A stretch of 64,000 nt of DNA from Ignavibacteriales bacterium (GCA_020635285.1 JACKAB010000009.1:1-64000), one strand, 5' to 3'; counted from the first letter of the stretch, positions 10,366-19,766 are shown. The notes: a model not told the origin generated them from the letters alone. Translations and numbers: made by a program.

Positions 10366-10968
10366 ATGTGCGGCAGATTTGAAAATAAAGTACGTGAAGA
10401 TTGGATGATGGAGAAATTTGCTGAGTTTGATATATCAGTATTCTTCAACACATCTACCAATGAAAGAAAGTTTGAAAATATCGCGCCGACAAATTCTATT
10501 GTAACAATAATGAATGATGACAATGATCTATCAGCTGATATGAACAAGTGGGGTATAAAGTTCGCCGCCAAATCCCCACTTATATTTAATTCCAGAATAG
10601 AAACAATTTCAGTAAAACCATTTTGGAAAATGTTATTTGACAGGAACAGATGTTTAGTACCAATGACAGCATTCTATGAATGGAAGAAGGTTGGTACAAA
10701 GAAAGTACCTTTCAGGATATTCCTTAAGGAACATGAAATATTTTTCGTTCCAGGGCTTTATAATAAGGACAAAGAAGGTATTAAGTATATATCGCTAATA
10801 ACTACAGAACCTAATGATTTTATGAAGGAGATACATAACAGAATGCCGGTAATATTAGAGATGCAGGAAGCAGTAAAATATTTATCCGCCGATTCTGAGA
10901 GTAATTTTGAGAAGTGTCTGCCTTATAAGAATTCAGGAAATATGGAAATGGAATTAGCACAAATATGA
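10366..10968 (+). CDS. SRAP family protein (YedK/HMCES-like)
   Basis: SRAP proteins bind abasic sites in single-stranded DNA and form a covalent thiazolidine link through the N-terminal cysteine after removal of Met1, shielding the lesion. The 200-residue frame starts MCGRFENK, giving the required Cys2, and contains AFYEWKK and HNRMPVILE, the motifs holding the family's active-site glutamate and histidine. A ribosome site (AAAGGAAATATT) precedes the start. The length is slightly short for the family (about 210-230). SRAP genes are often linked to SOS polymerases, which fits the DnaE-type halves upstream, though a porin gene now lies between them. Confidence 0.9.
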   Translation: MCGRFENKVREDWMMEKFAEFDISVFFNTSTNERKFENIAPTNSIVTIMNDDNDLSADMNKWGIKFAAKSPLIFNSRIETISVKPFWKMLFDRNRCLVPMTAFYEWKKVGTKKVPFRIFLKEHEIFFVPGLYNKDKEGIKYISLITTEPNDFMKEIHNRMPVILEMQEAVKYLSADSESNFEKCLPYKNSGNMEMELAQI

Positions 10969-11058
10969 AATCAGATTTTAATGCATTCCTTGTCTTTTAA
11001 CCTTTAGATTCAAATTAATGTTTGGATCACTTTTTGACCGATATTATAATTTTAACAC

Positions 11059-11074
11059 TTGAATGTTTGTTCAA
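11059..11074. promoter_or_regulatory. Candidate ArsR/SmtB-type operator
   Basis: An inverted repeat TTGAA-N6-TTCAA ends 18 bp before the start of the metal-sensing repressor gene at 11093. AT-rich inverted repeats of this spacing are typical binding sites of SmtB/CadC repressors. Autoregulation is therefore likely, but this is inference. Confidence 0.5.
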
Positions 11075-11092
11075 TTGTTTATATGTTTAAGT

Positions 11093-11456
11093 ATGAAAAA
11101 AGATGTTGTTGCGCCGAGTTGTAAAATAGAAACAGTTGACCTATTAAGTTAAATTTGCTAAGAAAAAGTTATCTAATAAAAAACAAATCACCAATATTGG
11201 AAATATTTTTAAATTATTAGGTGAGCCAACAAGATTAAAGATAATTTTTTCTCTTATGGATAATGAACTGTGTGTTTGTGATTTAGCTGCGACAATTGAT
11301 ACTACTATATCAGCGATTTCACATCAATTGAGATTATTGAGAAATGCTAGATTAGTGAAATTTAGAAAAGATGGAAAGATGGTTTATTATACTATAAAAG
11401 ATGAACATATTAAAAAACTTATTGAACAAATTGCAGAACATGTTTTAGAAAGATGA
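11093..11456 (+). CDS. ArsR-family metal-sensing repressor (CadC/SmtB type), one frameshift
   Basis: The winged-helix core is clear: LGEPTRLKIIFSL, ELCVCDLAATI and ISHQLRLLRNARLV, with the ELCVC pair that supplies two thiolate ligands in CadC-type sensors. A frame starting at ATG 11093 (MKKDVVAPSCKIETVDLL) provides the N-terminal cysteine expected for CadC but shifts out of frame near 11148; one indel joins it to the rest. The shorter frame from 11256 would lose helix 1 and part of the fold, so the longer gene is preferred. It overlaps the next gene by 4 bp and heads the efflux operon, with a candidate operator just upstream. When metal binds, such repressors leave DNA and the pump is made. 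Confidence 0.8.
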
Positions 11457-11890
11457 AAAAAGTAAATAGAAATAAAATCATAAATATATTTTTGATATTA
11501 GCTATGCTAAGTCATGTTACATATTTACATGATATGTTGGATAATTATGTTCTATGTTATGGAACCGATGGACACGTTGCAATTGAGAATATTAATGATA
11601 CTGCTGAATGTGTAAATCCCTCTTCAAAAAATAATGAATTACAAAACGAACTTAGTTTTTCAAATAATTATGAAGATAATAAATGTAATGATATAAGTCT
11701 CCACAGCAATTGTTTTGCAGACAATCAATTTTTGTTAGACAAAAAAAACATCACCTCAATTAATTTGAATTGCTTTATACAGCAATTACCAAGACTGCAT
11801 CAAAAAGAAATATTTGCAAATATTTTAAATAGCCCAGAAGTTCTTAACCAAACACTTCATAATTATTCTACTGTCTCTCTTCTTATTTGA
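11453..11890 (+). CDS. Small secreted protein of metal-efflux operon
   Basis: The 145-residue product has an N-terminal hydrophobic segment (IINIFLILAMLSHVTYLH) followed by LCYGTDGHVAIENI and several cysteines and histidines. Similar short proteins with a C-x-G-x-D-G-H-V pattern sit at this place, between an ArsR-type regulator and the outer-membrane channel, in heavy-metal efflux operons of Bacteroidetes-like bacteria. A periplasmic metal-binding role is a guess. Its start overlaps the repressor stop (ATGA), so the two are translationally coupled. Confidence 0.55.
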   Translation: MKKVNRNKIINIFLILAMLSHVTYLHDMLDNYVLCYGTDGHVAIENINDTAECVNPSSKNNELQNELSFSNNYEDNKCNDISLHSNCFADNQFLLDKKNITSINLNCFIQQLPRLHQKEIFANILNSPEVLNQTLHNYSTVSLLI

Positions 11891-11956
11891 TACCAGCATT
11901 CCATAAGCATCAATCCACATAATTTTTAAAAAGAAAGAATAAATTTAGGAGACTTT

Positions 11957-13222
11957 ATGCGCTTTAGAAGTGTAATAATTCTCTTATGCTGTATCATGTT
12001 AATTAATGTAAATGCGCAGCAAGGGAAAGACTCAGTAAAAAATAATTATCAAAAAATAACTTTACAAGAAGCAGTTGAAGTAGCATTAAAAAATAATCCA
12101 AATCTTACGGTTAATAAATATGAGATTGAATCATTAGAGAAATTAAAAATACAAGCCGGATTAACTCCTAACCCAGAAGCAGGTTTTGAAGCAGAAGACT
12201 TTCTTGGCCGAAAGGAATTAAGTGGAATTAAAGGAAGCCAGTACACACTTTCGGGAAGTCAGATATTTGAACTTAGCTGTAAAAAGAGCAGTAGAATTTA
12301 TCTATCTGAAACTCAAATTGTTTCTTCTAAAGGAGAATATGAACTGCTTAAGTTTGATGCAGTTGCCAATGTAAAAGCAACTTTTATTTTACTTTATCAA
12401 ATCCAAAGACAGAGCGAACAGCAAAGTAAGTTTGTTGAATTAAATGAGGAAATGCTTAAAACAATTTCTGAGCGTGTTAAAGCCGGAAGAACTTCACCGG
12501 CTGAAGAATCAAAAGTGAAAGTAGTGTTAACAAACAGTCAAATAAAATTTGACCGGCTTCAAAGAAATTATTCTTCAATCCAGACTCAACTAAATTCACT
12601 TTTGGGAACTACAGGACAGAATTTAATACCAATAACCGATTTGTTTGACAGTATTGCGACACCGACAACGAGAGAAGAAGTAATAGATGATATTGAAGAG
12701 ATTCCTTCAATTAAAATTTTAGAAAATGAAATAAATGTAAGACAAGCTGCGATTGAGCTTGAAAAATCTCTGGCGATACCAGATTTAACAGTAAGCGGCG
12801 GTGTAAGATATTTAAATGAACTTAAAACGAATTCATTTATTGCTGGAGTTTCTATTCCACTTCCCTTTTTTAATAGGAACCAAGGAAATATAGCATCAGC
12901 AGAAGTGAGATTAGAACAAATGGATGCAATTATAAATAGACGCAAATTATCAGTTATAGCCAGAATAAATACTGTTTACAATAATCTTTTAAGCGCGCAC
13001 AATAATTCATTGCAATTGAAGAATAATATTAAACCTCAAGCTGAAAAAGCTTATGAGATTACCAGACAAGGATATTTGCAGGGACGTTTTGCATTTATTG
13101 ATCTGCTGGATGCACAAAGAACTTTGTTTGATACCGAAGCACAATACTTACTTGAGTTAGCAGATTATTACAATTCACTTATCGAATTAGAAAATATAAC
13201 TGGAAAAACTTTTATAAAATGA
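11957..13222 (+). CDS. TolC-like outer-membrane channel of RND metal efflux system
   Basis: The 421-residue protein has a signal peptide ending near NVNAQQG and the paired long helical hairpins of TolC-family proteins: ITLQEAVEVALKNNPNL near the start and a second LKNNIKPQAEKAYEITRQGY half, with GRFAFIDLLDAQRTLFD, the usual family motif near the end. It would form the outer-membrane duct of the tripartite pump encoded by the next two genes, as CusC or CzcC do. A ribosome site (TAGGAGACTTT) precedes the start. The end overlaps the upstream start option of the adaptor gene by 4 bp. Confidence 0.88.
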   Translation: MRFRSVIILLCCIMLINVNAQQGKDSVKNNYQKITLQEAVEVALKNNPNLTVNKYEIESLEKLKIQAGLTPNPEAGFEAEDFLGRKELSGIKGSQYTLSGSQIFELSCKKSSRIYLSETQIVSSKGEYELLKFDAVANVKATFILLYQIQRQSEQQSKFVELNEEMLKTISERVKAGRTSPAEESKVKVVLTNSQIKFDRLQRNYSSIQTQLNSLLGTTGQNLIPITDLFDSIATPTTREEVIDDIEEIPSIKILENEINVRQAAIELEKSLAIPDLTVSGGVRYLNELKTNSFIAGVSIPLPFFNRNQGNIASAEVRLEQMDAIINRRKLSVIARINTVYNNLLSAHNNSLQLKNNIKPQAEKAYEITRQGYLQGRFAFIDLLDAQRTLFDTEAQYLLELADYYNSLIELENITGKTFIK

Positions 13223-13245
13223 AAGAGAAATTTGGAGAAAAGAAA

Positions 13246-14190
13246 ATGAAAATAATAGGATTAATTCTGATGTCATTTTTACTGGTATTTGTAGCAGGCT
13301 GTTCTGACAATCAACCGAAAAGTGAGACAATACAATCAGAAGAGCATAATGAAGCTGAAGAACATACGGAAGGAATAAAATTATCCGATGAAGTTTTGCA
13401 GGAATTCGGAATTGAAGTCAAGGAAGCCGGACCGGGAGTAATTAAAAATCATATTGACTTGACCGGTGAGATAAAAGCAGAACCTTCAAAAATATCCCAC
13501 ATTGTTCCAAGATTTGCCGGAATAGTGCAGCATGTAAATAAAACTGTTGGCGAAAGAGTAAGCAAGGGAGAAGTGCTTGCGGTTATTGAAAGCAATGAGA
13601 GCTTAACAACTTATGAGGTTACATCTTTAATAGATGGAACAATTATAGAAATGCATATGACACAGGGAGAATTGATTGGAACCGAGGCACACGCTTTTAC
13701 AATTGCAGATCTTGATAAAGTTTGGGCAATTTTAAGTGTGTATCAGAAAGACATTAATAAAATAAAAGTTGGACAGAATGCAAAAGTTTCAATCGGTTCA
13801 ATTGATAATGATGAAATAGGAAAAATATCTTACTTAAGTCCCATTGTAGATGAAAAAACCAGGACAGCCTCCGCAAGAGTTATTTTAAATAATAGAAGCG
13901 GAAAATGGCGCCCGGGAATGTTCATAACAGCAAAAGCATATGTAAGTGAATCAAAAGCTCAGGTTGTTATTGAAAAAACTGCTCTTCAATCTATAGACGA
14001 TGGACCAGTGGTTTTTGTAAAAGATGGAGAAGGTTTTGTTCCAAAGAGTGTAAAAGTTGGGAAAGAGAATGATGATAATGTCGAAATACTTACTGGGCTT
14101 AAACCGGGGCAGCAATATGTTGCTAAAGGCGCATTCACACTCAAAGCCGAAGTATTGAAAGAATCATTCGGCGGCGGACATGGACATTAA
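13246..14190 (+). CDS. RND efflux periplasmic adaptor (CusB/CzcB type)
   Basis: The adaptor links the inner-membrane pump to the outer-membrane channel. The protein is a lipoprotein (signal ending FVAGC) with a His- and Glu-rich linker, then the barrel-sandwich part (HIVPRFAGIVQHVNKTVGERVSKGEVLAVIES), and the beta-barrel part (GQNAKVSIGS, LSPIVDEKTRTASARV, WRPGMFITAKA). It ends in a GGGHGH metal-binding-type tail. I chose the ATG at 13246, which has GGAGA 9 bases upstream and starts directly with the signal peptide; an in-frame ATG at 13219 overlaps the channel gene stop and would add nine residues. Confidence 0.88.
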   Translation: MKIIGLILMSFLLVFVAGCSDNQPKSETIQSEEHNEAEEHTEGIKLSDEVLQEFGIEVKEAGPGVIKNHIDLTGEIKAEPSKISHIVPRFAGIVQHVNKTVGERVSKGEVLAVIESNESLTTYEVTSLIDGTIIEMHMTQGELIGTEAHAFTIADLDKVWAILSVYQKDINKIKVGQNAKVSIGSIDNDEIGKISYLSPIVDEKTRTASARVILNNRSGKWRPGMFITAKAYVSESKAQVVIEKTALQSIDDGPVVFVKDGEGFVPKSVKVGKENDDNVEILTGLKPGQQYVAKGAFTLKAEVLKESFGGGHGH

Positions 14191-14205
14191 AATGGAGAAG
14201 TATAA

Positions 14206-17200
14206 ATGAAAAATATTATAGATTTTGCATTAAAAAATAGGCTTCTGATAATCGTCTTAGGTTTGATAATTATGGTCGCTGGTTACCTCAGCTATAAAAA
14301 TCTGCCAGTAGATGCTTTCCCAGATGTTTCTCCTTCGTTGGTTCAAGTCTTTACAACTACAGAGGGATTAGCTCCAGAAGAAGTAGAAAAATATGTAACC
14401 TACCCAGTTGAAGTGACAATGAACGGACTTCCTAATCTTAAAACAATAAGATCGGTTTCTAATTTCGGTTTATCAGTAGTAAATATTTATTTCCAAGATG
14501 GAACCGATATTTATTTTGCAAGACAGTTGGTAAATGAACGATTGACAGAAGCAAGAGAACAAATACCAGAAGGGTTCGGCGATCCACAGATGGGACCAAT
14601 TTCCACGGGAATGGGTCTGATTCTTTTTTATTATCTAGATGATACTACCGGAAAATATACTCTCGAAGAACTACGCTCAATTCAAGACTGGCTAATAAAA
14701 TTTCAGCTTCAAACTGTTTCCGGTGTAACGGAAGTGCTGGGCATTGGTGGTTACGAAAAACAATTCCAGGTAGTTGTTGATCCAAATACTTTACTACGCT
14801 ATGATGTTACAATAAATGATTTAGTGGAAAAAATTAAAGCCAACAATTTAAATGTGGGCGCGCAGTTTATTGAAAAAGACGCAGAGGAATTTGTTGTTCG
14901 ATCGGTTGGATTGACTCAAACAATTGAAGATCTAAATAACATAATTATAAAATCAGAGTATGGAACTCCTATTTACCTTGCGCAACTAGCAGATGTCAAA
15001 ATTGGCGGTGCTGTAAGGCGTGGGGTTCAAACTCAAGGCGGAATCGGAGAAGTTGTTTCAGGTATGGTAGTTAAACTTTACGGAGCGAATTCATCAACTG
15101 TTATCGGTCGTGTTGAGCAAAAGCTTAAAGAAATAAATAAGATGTTGCCGGAAGGTGTAAAGATAGTTCCTTATTATGAACAAAAATCACTTGTACAATC
15201 TGCAGTAACGACAGTAACAGATGCTCTTTGGCAGGGAATAATATTAGTAATTATAATTCTTGTGCTCTTTATGGGTTCGCTAAGGCCAAGTGTTGTAGTT
15301 GCACTTTCAATTCCTTTCTCCATTCTATTTGCTTTTATAGGTATGAGTTACTTTGATATATCAATAAATCTTATGTCGTTCGGCGGGCTTGCTATTGCTA
15401 TTGGAATGATGGTGGATGCGAGCATTGTGCTTGTTGAAAATGTGGATAGAATAAAACGAGAAACTACTACCGAAGAATCTTTTATACATATTGTTTCAAG
15501 AGCAGGTAAGGAAGTTGTTCAGCCTATAACTTTTGCGATAGCAATAATTATTGTTGTATTTATTCCATTATTTACTTTGCAGGGAGTTGAAGGAAAAACT
15601 TTTGGTCCGCTTGCGTACACAATAACATTTGCAATGCTTGGATCATTAATTTTTGCTGTTTTGCTCGCTCCAGTTCTTTCTTCTTTTTTAATGAAGGGAA
15701 AGAAAAAGGGATCAGAAAGTAATCAAGAGAAAAAAGAAATATGGATAGTAAGAAAATTACAAAAAGGTTATGAACCTATTGTTAAGTTTTTTATTAATCA
15801 AAGAATAGCGGCGGTAATTTTAGCGGCAATTATCTTAATATTCGGAGGTATAGTTTTCCCGAAGCTTGGTTCTGAGTTTACGCCAACTTTGCAAGAAGGA
15901 ACTTTAGTTTTAAGAATGTCTATGGCTCCTTCAATTTCATTAACAGAAAGCACAAGATTAACATTAATTGCGGAAAGAAGATTAATGAAAATCAGAGAAG
16001 TTGCGAATGTTGTTACAAGAATAGGGCGCGGCGAAGTGGGAGCTCATACAGATCCAATAAACAGCGCGGAAATGTATATTATCTTAAAACCAAAAGATGA
16101 ATGGCGGAGAGATATGACTCAAACGGAACTTGAGGAAATTATCCGCGCAGAGTTTGGTGAAATGCCAGGTGCTTTAACAAACTTCACTCAGCCGATACAG
16201 ATGACTGTAGATGAACTGCTTGAAGGTGTAAGAGCCGAACTCGCAATTAAATTATTCGGAGATGATCTTGATAAATTAAAAAGTAAAGCTGAAGAAATTG
16301 CATCGGTCATAAGAAAAGTAAAAGGCGCTGAAGATATTCAGGTTGATCAGGTTAGCGGAACACCTCAGTTAAGAATTGTTGTTAACCGCCATGATATAGC
16401 TCGTTACGGCGTGAATGTAGAAGATGTGCAGCAAGTAATTAGAACTGCTGTTGGTGGTGAATCGGCAGGACAAATATTTGAAGGAGTTAAAAGATTTGAT
16501 ATTCTAGTCCGCTTTGAACCGGAATTCAGAACCACACCGGAAGCTATTGGGCAAATATTAATTCAGGCTCCAGACGGAACTAACATCCCTTTAAGCCAGC
16601 TTGCTTCTATTGAAGAAGTTGTTGGACCGCGACAAATCACACGTGAGAATAACCAAAGGTTTATTACAATACAGGCAAATGTCAGTGGAAGAGATATTGG
16701 TTCTTTTGTGGAAGAAGGTCAAAAAGTTATTGATGAAAATATAAAACTGCCTCCAGGCTATCTTGTTACTTGGGGCGGACAGTTTAAACTTCAGCAAGAA
16801 GCCAATGCACGGTTTGCAGTAGTAATTCCGATTACACTTTTATTAATATTTTTATTATTGTTTTTTAATTTCGGGTCAGTAAAAAACTCTTTATTAATTT
16901 TATTGAATATTCCTCTAGCTCTTGTGGGTGGAGTAGTTGGGCTTTGGTTAACAGGGCAAAATCTTTCAGTTCCTTCTTCGGTTGGATTTATTGCTTTGTT
17001 CGGTATTGCATTAGAAAATGGGATGATACTGGTTACTTATTTTAATCAACTACTACGTGAAGGTGAATCTCTGGATGAAGCTTCAATAAAAGGAGCAATG
17101 TTAAGAGTTAGACCAGTTTTAATGACAGCACTTACAACAGCGCTAGGACTTATTCCATTATTGTTTGCTGCAGGTACCGGAAGTGAAGTCCAACGTCCCC

Positions 17201-17310
17201 TTGCAACGGTTGTAATCGGTGGATTGTTCACCTCCACGATACTTACTTTATTGGTGCTACCGGCGTTGTATAAATGGTTTTCTGTAAAGATAGCTGCAAG
17301 CGAAATGTAA
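14206..17310 (+). CDS. Heavy-metal efflux RND transporter (CusA/CzcA family)
   Basis: This 1034-residue inner-membrane pump uses the proton gradient to expel metal ions. It has the two-fold RND layout with 12 membrane segments and large periplasmic loops. The TM4 stretch GGLAIAIGMMVDASIVLVEN carries the proton-relay aspartate; this G-x-MVDA-x-x-V form resembles the copper/silver (HME4-like) subgroup more than the zinc/cobalt DFG form, but the repressor at 11093 is CadC/SmtB-like, so the metal is not settled. Other landmarks are FPDVSPSLVQVFT near the N-terminus, KLGSEFTPTLQEGTLVLRM mid-protein and GENGMILV-like ALENGMILVTY near TM10. The gene is intact despite its length. Confidence 0.92.
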   Translation: MKNIIDFALKNRLLIIVLGLIIMVAGYLSYKNLPVDAFPDVSPSLVQVFTTTEGLAPEEVEKYVTYPVEVTMNGLPNLKTIRSVSNFGLSVVNIYFQDGTDIYFARQLVNERLTEAREQIPEGFGDPQMGPISTGMGLILFYYLDDTTGKYTLEELRSIQDWLIKFQLQTVSGVTEVLGIGGYEKQFQVVVDPNTLLRYDVTINDLVEKIKANNLNVGAQFIEKDAEEFVVRSVGLTQTIEDLNNIIIKSEYGTPIYLAQLADVKIGGAVRRGVQTQGGIGEVVSGMVVKLYGANSSTVIGRVEQKLKEINKMLPEGVKIVPYYEQKSLVQSAVTTVTDALWQGIILVIIILVLFMGSLRPSVVVALSIPFSILFAFIGMSYFDISINLMSFGGLAIAIGMMVDASIVLVENVDRIKRETTTEESFIHIVSRAGKEVVQPITFAIAIIIVVFIPLFTLQGVEGKTFGPLAYTITFAMLGSLIFAVLLAPVLSSFLMKGKKKGSESNQEKKEIWIVRKLQKGYEPIVKFFINQRIAAVILAAIILIFGGIVFPKLGSEFTPTLQEGTLVLRMSMAPSISLTESTRLTLIAERRLMKIREVANVVTRIGRGEVGAHTDPINSAEMYIILKPKDEWRRDMTQTELEEIIRAEFGEMPGALTNFTQPIQMTVDELLEGVRAELAIKLFGDDLDKLKSKAEEIASVIRKVKGAEDIQVDQVSGTPQLRIVVNRHDIARYGVNVEDVQQVIRTAVGGESAGQIFEGVKRFDILVRFEPEFRTTPEAIGQILIQAPDGTNIPLSQLASIEEVVGPRQITRENNQRFITIQANVSGRDIGSFVEEGQKVIDENIKLPPGYLVTWGGQFKLQQEANARFAVVIPITLLLIFLLLFFNFGSVKNSLLILLNIPLALVGGVVGLWLTGQNLSVPSSVGFIALFGIALENGMILVTYFNQLLREGESLDEASIKGAMLRVRPVLMTALTTALGLIPLLFAAGTGSEVQRPLATVVIGGLFTSTILTLLVLPALYKWFSVKIAASEM

Positions 17311-17329
17311 TAGAAAGGATTTCAATAAA

Positions 17330-17551
17330 ATGAGAAAAGAAATATTAAGAACATCTAAAATAAAATGTCCTCATTGCGGTTTTGAAAAAAAAGAAGAAAT
17401 CCCAATAGATGCTTGTGTGCACTTCTATGTATGTGAATCTTGTAAGGAGAAACTAAAACCAAGTGAGGGCAAATGTTGTGTATTCTGTTCTTACGGCGAT
17501 GCAAAATGCCCCCCAAAGCAATTAGAAGAAAATAATAGAAGTAAAGATTAA
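17330..17551 (+). CDS. Small cysteine-rich GDCCVFCSYG-type protein
   Basis: The 73-residue protein has CPHCGFEKKEEIP, CESCKEKLKP and GKCCVFCSYGDAKCPP, giving nine cysteines that can form zinc- or copper-binding knuckles. Proteins ending in a G-x-CCVFCSYG-x-x-x-CPP motif regularly follow CusA/CzcA genes in FCB-group bacteria and are thought to bind metals in the cytoplasm; their exact role is unknown. It starts 19 bp after the pump gene with AAAGGA upstream. A decayed second copy is seen at 18708. Confidence 0.75.
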   Translation: MRKEILRTSKIKCPHCGFEKKEEIPIDACVHFYVCESCKEKLKPSEGKCCVFCSYGDAKCPPKQLEENNRSKD

Positions 17552-17563
17552 AGGAGGTATAAA

Positions 17564-17905
17564 ATGAAAGAAATTAAAGCAATAATAAAACCGTTCAAGT
17601 TAGAAAATGTACTTACCGAACTTCATAAAATAGAAGGATTACCCGGCATTACAGTTTCTGATATTAGAGGGTTTGGAAAATCAAAAGGGAAAAATGCAGA
17701 AGAAACTATAAGTGAAGGATTGCACGAATTAATTCCAAAAATTAAAATTGAATTAGTTGTTACGAATGAAATGGCTGATAATGTTGTTAATGTAATTCAA
17801 AAAGCTGCTCATACAGGTAATCTTGGTGACGTAAAAATCTATGTGATTGATGTAAAAAAAGTTGTAAGGATTAGGACTAATGAAATAGGAGAAAATGCAA
17901 TCTAA
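17564..17905 (+). CDS. PII-like signalling protein of metal-efflux operon
   Basis: The 113-residue protein has the PII (GlnB) fold signature: KEIKAIIKPFKLENVLTEL at the start, the T-loop region GFGKSKGKN, and VKIYVIDVKKVVRIRTNE near the end. The uridylylated tyrosine of classical GlnB is not evident in the T-loop. PII-like proteins tied to metal transporters (CutA1/PII-NG-like groups) occur in such operons. The ribosome site AAAGGAGGTATAAAATG is near perfect. It probably senses a nucleotide or metal and tunes the pump, but that is inference. Confidence 0.8.
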   Translation: MKEIKAIIKPFKLENVLTELHKIEGLPGITVSDIRGFGKSKGKNAEETISEGLHELIPKIKIELVVTNEMADNVVNVIQKAAHTGNLGDVKIYVIDVKKVVRIRTNEIGENAI

Positions 17906-18047
17906 ACTAATTATATTTTAATGATATATTATATGCTCTTTCTGTAAAAGTGAAAAGGTAGAGCTAAATTTTGATTGAACATGATTAAAGTGACAAGTTT
18001 AATTAACAAACTCAGTTTTGGAATTGAAACATAAGGAATGATACAAA

Positions 18048-18701
18048 ATGAACGCCAACGATAAAAAATATATTAATTACCAAGAACACTGGAACAAAGT
18101 TTATTCTTCAAATGAGATAAATAATTTAGGATGGTATGAAGAAATGCCTAAACCATCTTTAGATTTAATTGCGAAATGCGGACTTGCTAAAAACGCAGTA
18201 ATATTAGATGTAGGTTCAGGTACGACAACCTTGATTGATAATTTAATACAACAAGGTTATAAGAAAATTATAGCTTCAGATATTAGCGCAATTGCTCTTG
18301 AAAAATTAAAAGCAAGATTAGCAGAAGAAAATTCAGAATTTGTGCAATTGGTTGTGGATGATATTACAGATCCACAAAGAATTGATTTTACATTGAAAGC
18401 AGACCTTTGGCACGATAGAACTGTACTACATTTTTTAACCAATGAAAACCAGCAAACTGGTTATCTATCTACGTTGAAGAAGATTGTAAAGAAAGGTGGT
18501 TATGTTATAATTGCTGTGTTCACTCTTGAAGGAGCGAAGAAATGCAGTGGTTTAAATGTTAAAAATTATGATCAGAAAATGATATCTGAATTTCTAGGTA
18601 AAGACTTTGAACTGCTTCAATATTTTAATTATCTTTATATCAATCCATCTGGTGGTGAAAGACCTTACGTGTACACATTATTTAGAAGAAAACACATTTG
18701 A
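18048..18701 (+). CDS. Class I SAM-dependent methyltransferase (TPMT/TehB-like)
   Basis: The 217-residue enzyme contains a SAM-binding motif I (VILDVGSGTTTLID), SDISAIALEKLKARL (motif II), VDDITD, and a motif IV region with DLWHDRTVLHFL, which is typical of small-molecule methyltransferases related to thiopurine methyltransferase and TehB. These enzymes often methylate oxyanions or thiols and travel with metal-resistance genes. Its place between the PII-like gene and the CDF transporter suggests metalloid or metal detoxification, but the substrate is unknown. Confidence 0.75.
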   Translation: MNANDKKYINYQEHWNKVYSSNEINNLGWYEEMPKPSLDLIAKCGLAKNAVILDVGSGTTTLIDNLIQQGYKKIIASDISAIALEKLKARLAEENSEFVQLVVDDITDPQRIDFTLKADLWHDRTVLHFLTNENQQTGYLSTLKKIVKKGGYVIIAVFTLEGAKKCSGLNVKNYDQKMISEFLGKDFELLQYFNYLYINPSGGERPYVYTLFRRKHI

Positions 18702-18707
18702 ACTTTG

Positions 18708-18788
18708 GTGAAGAAAGAAATCGATAATAGATCAGTTATAAAATATCATTATTGCACTTTTGAAAAGAAAGAAAAAAGATGTTGCTAA
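18708..18788 (+). pseudogene. Remnant of cysteine-rich GDCC-type gene
   Basis: A GTG at 18708 opens a short frame reading KKEIDNRSVIKY, YCTFEKKEKRCC, clearly similar to the start of the protein at 17330 (RKEILRTSKIKCPHCGFEKKE). It stops after about 26 codons. It looks like the decayed 5' part of a second copy and implies a past duplication or a once separate efflux unit joined here. Confidence 0.5.
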
Positions 18789-18826
18789 CTAACTACAATC
18801 CAAATTGAAATTAGTGGAGAAGAAGA

Positions 18827-19645
18827 TTGCAATCAGAATTAAATTTAATTAAATCCATTTATAAAATATCTAAAATGGATTGTCACTCTGAAGAAAGATT
18901 AATAAGAATGAAGCTTGAAGGGATTGAAGAAATACAAAATCTTGAATTTGATATTTCAAATAGAAAGTTGACCGTTATACATAAAAATAATGGCGATATA
19001 ATTACACAACAACTTAATGAACTGAATTTTGATTCTAAGCTGATTGAAACAGCCGAATATAATGAAATTAGATTACCCGAAAATGCTTTAGTTAACCGAA
19101 ATGAAATGAAAGTTTTGGTAATTGTTTTGATAATTAATGCAGTGTTTTTTGCAATAGAAATGACATTTGGCTGGATTTCTAAATCAATGGGCTTGGTAGC
19201 AGATTCACTTGATATGTTTGCCGATGCTTCAGTTTATGGATTAAGTATATTTGCTGTTGGTAAAGCAGTTACAAGTAAAAAGAATATCGCCAAGTTCAGC
19301 GGCTACATTCAATTAGGGTTGGCAGTTTTGGATTTATGGAAGTATTAAGACGTTTTTAGGATTTGGAGAATTACCGGACTATAAAACAATGATGATTGTT
19401 GCTGGGTTTGCATTCATAGCAAATATGATTTGTCTTTATCTTTGCAAAAGCAAAAAAGTAGCGAAGCGCACATGAAAGCAAGTATGATATTTACTTCTAA
19501 TGATATTGTTGTTAATCTCAGGGTAATTGCTGCCGGTTTCCTTGTAAATCTTTTATCCTCAAACAAGCCGGATTTAATAATAGGAAGTATTGTTTTTATT
19601 GTTGTTGCAAGAGGTGCTTTTAGAATATTAAAAATAGCAAAGTAA
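18827..19645 (+). CDS. CDF-like cation transporter with N-terminal HMA-like domain, frameshifts
   Basis: The N-terminal part (KISKMDCHSEERLIRMKLEG) resembles a heavy-metal-associated domain with the MDC-x-SEE motif. After a linker, membrane segments follow with SMGLVADSLDMFADASVYG, the conserved CDF stretch whose D-x-x-x-D residues bind the transported metal. The first frame stops at 19348; indels near 19330 and 19360-19440 are needed to read on through GFAFIANMICLYLL and HMKASMIFTSNDIVVNL to 19645. A TTG is used as start, preceded by GGAGAAGAAG. The protein probably exports divalent cations. The C-terminal cytoplasmic domain of larger CDF proteins is absent. Confidence 0.75.
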
Positions 19646-19766
19646 AGATTTTTAAATTGCTAAAACCTTATACTAAACATCAACAATGCACAATGCTAAT
19701 TCACATTATTCATGTATATAATTACGATGGGATTAAATTAAATAGAATTATTTCTAAAGGAATACC

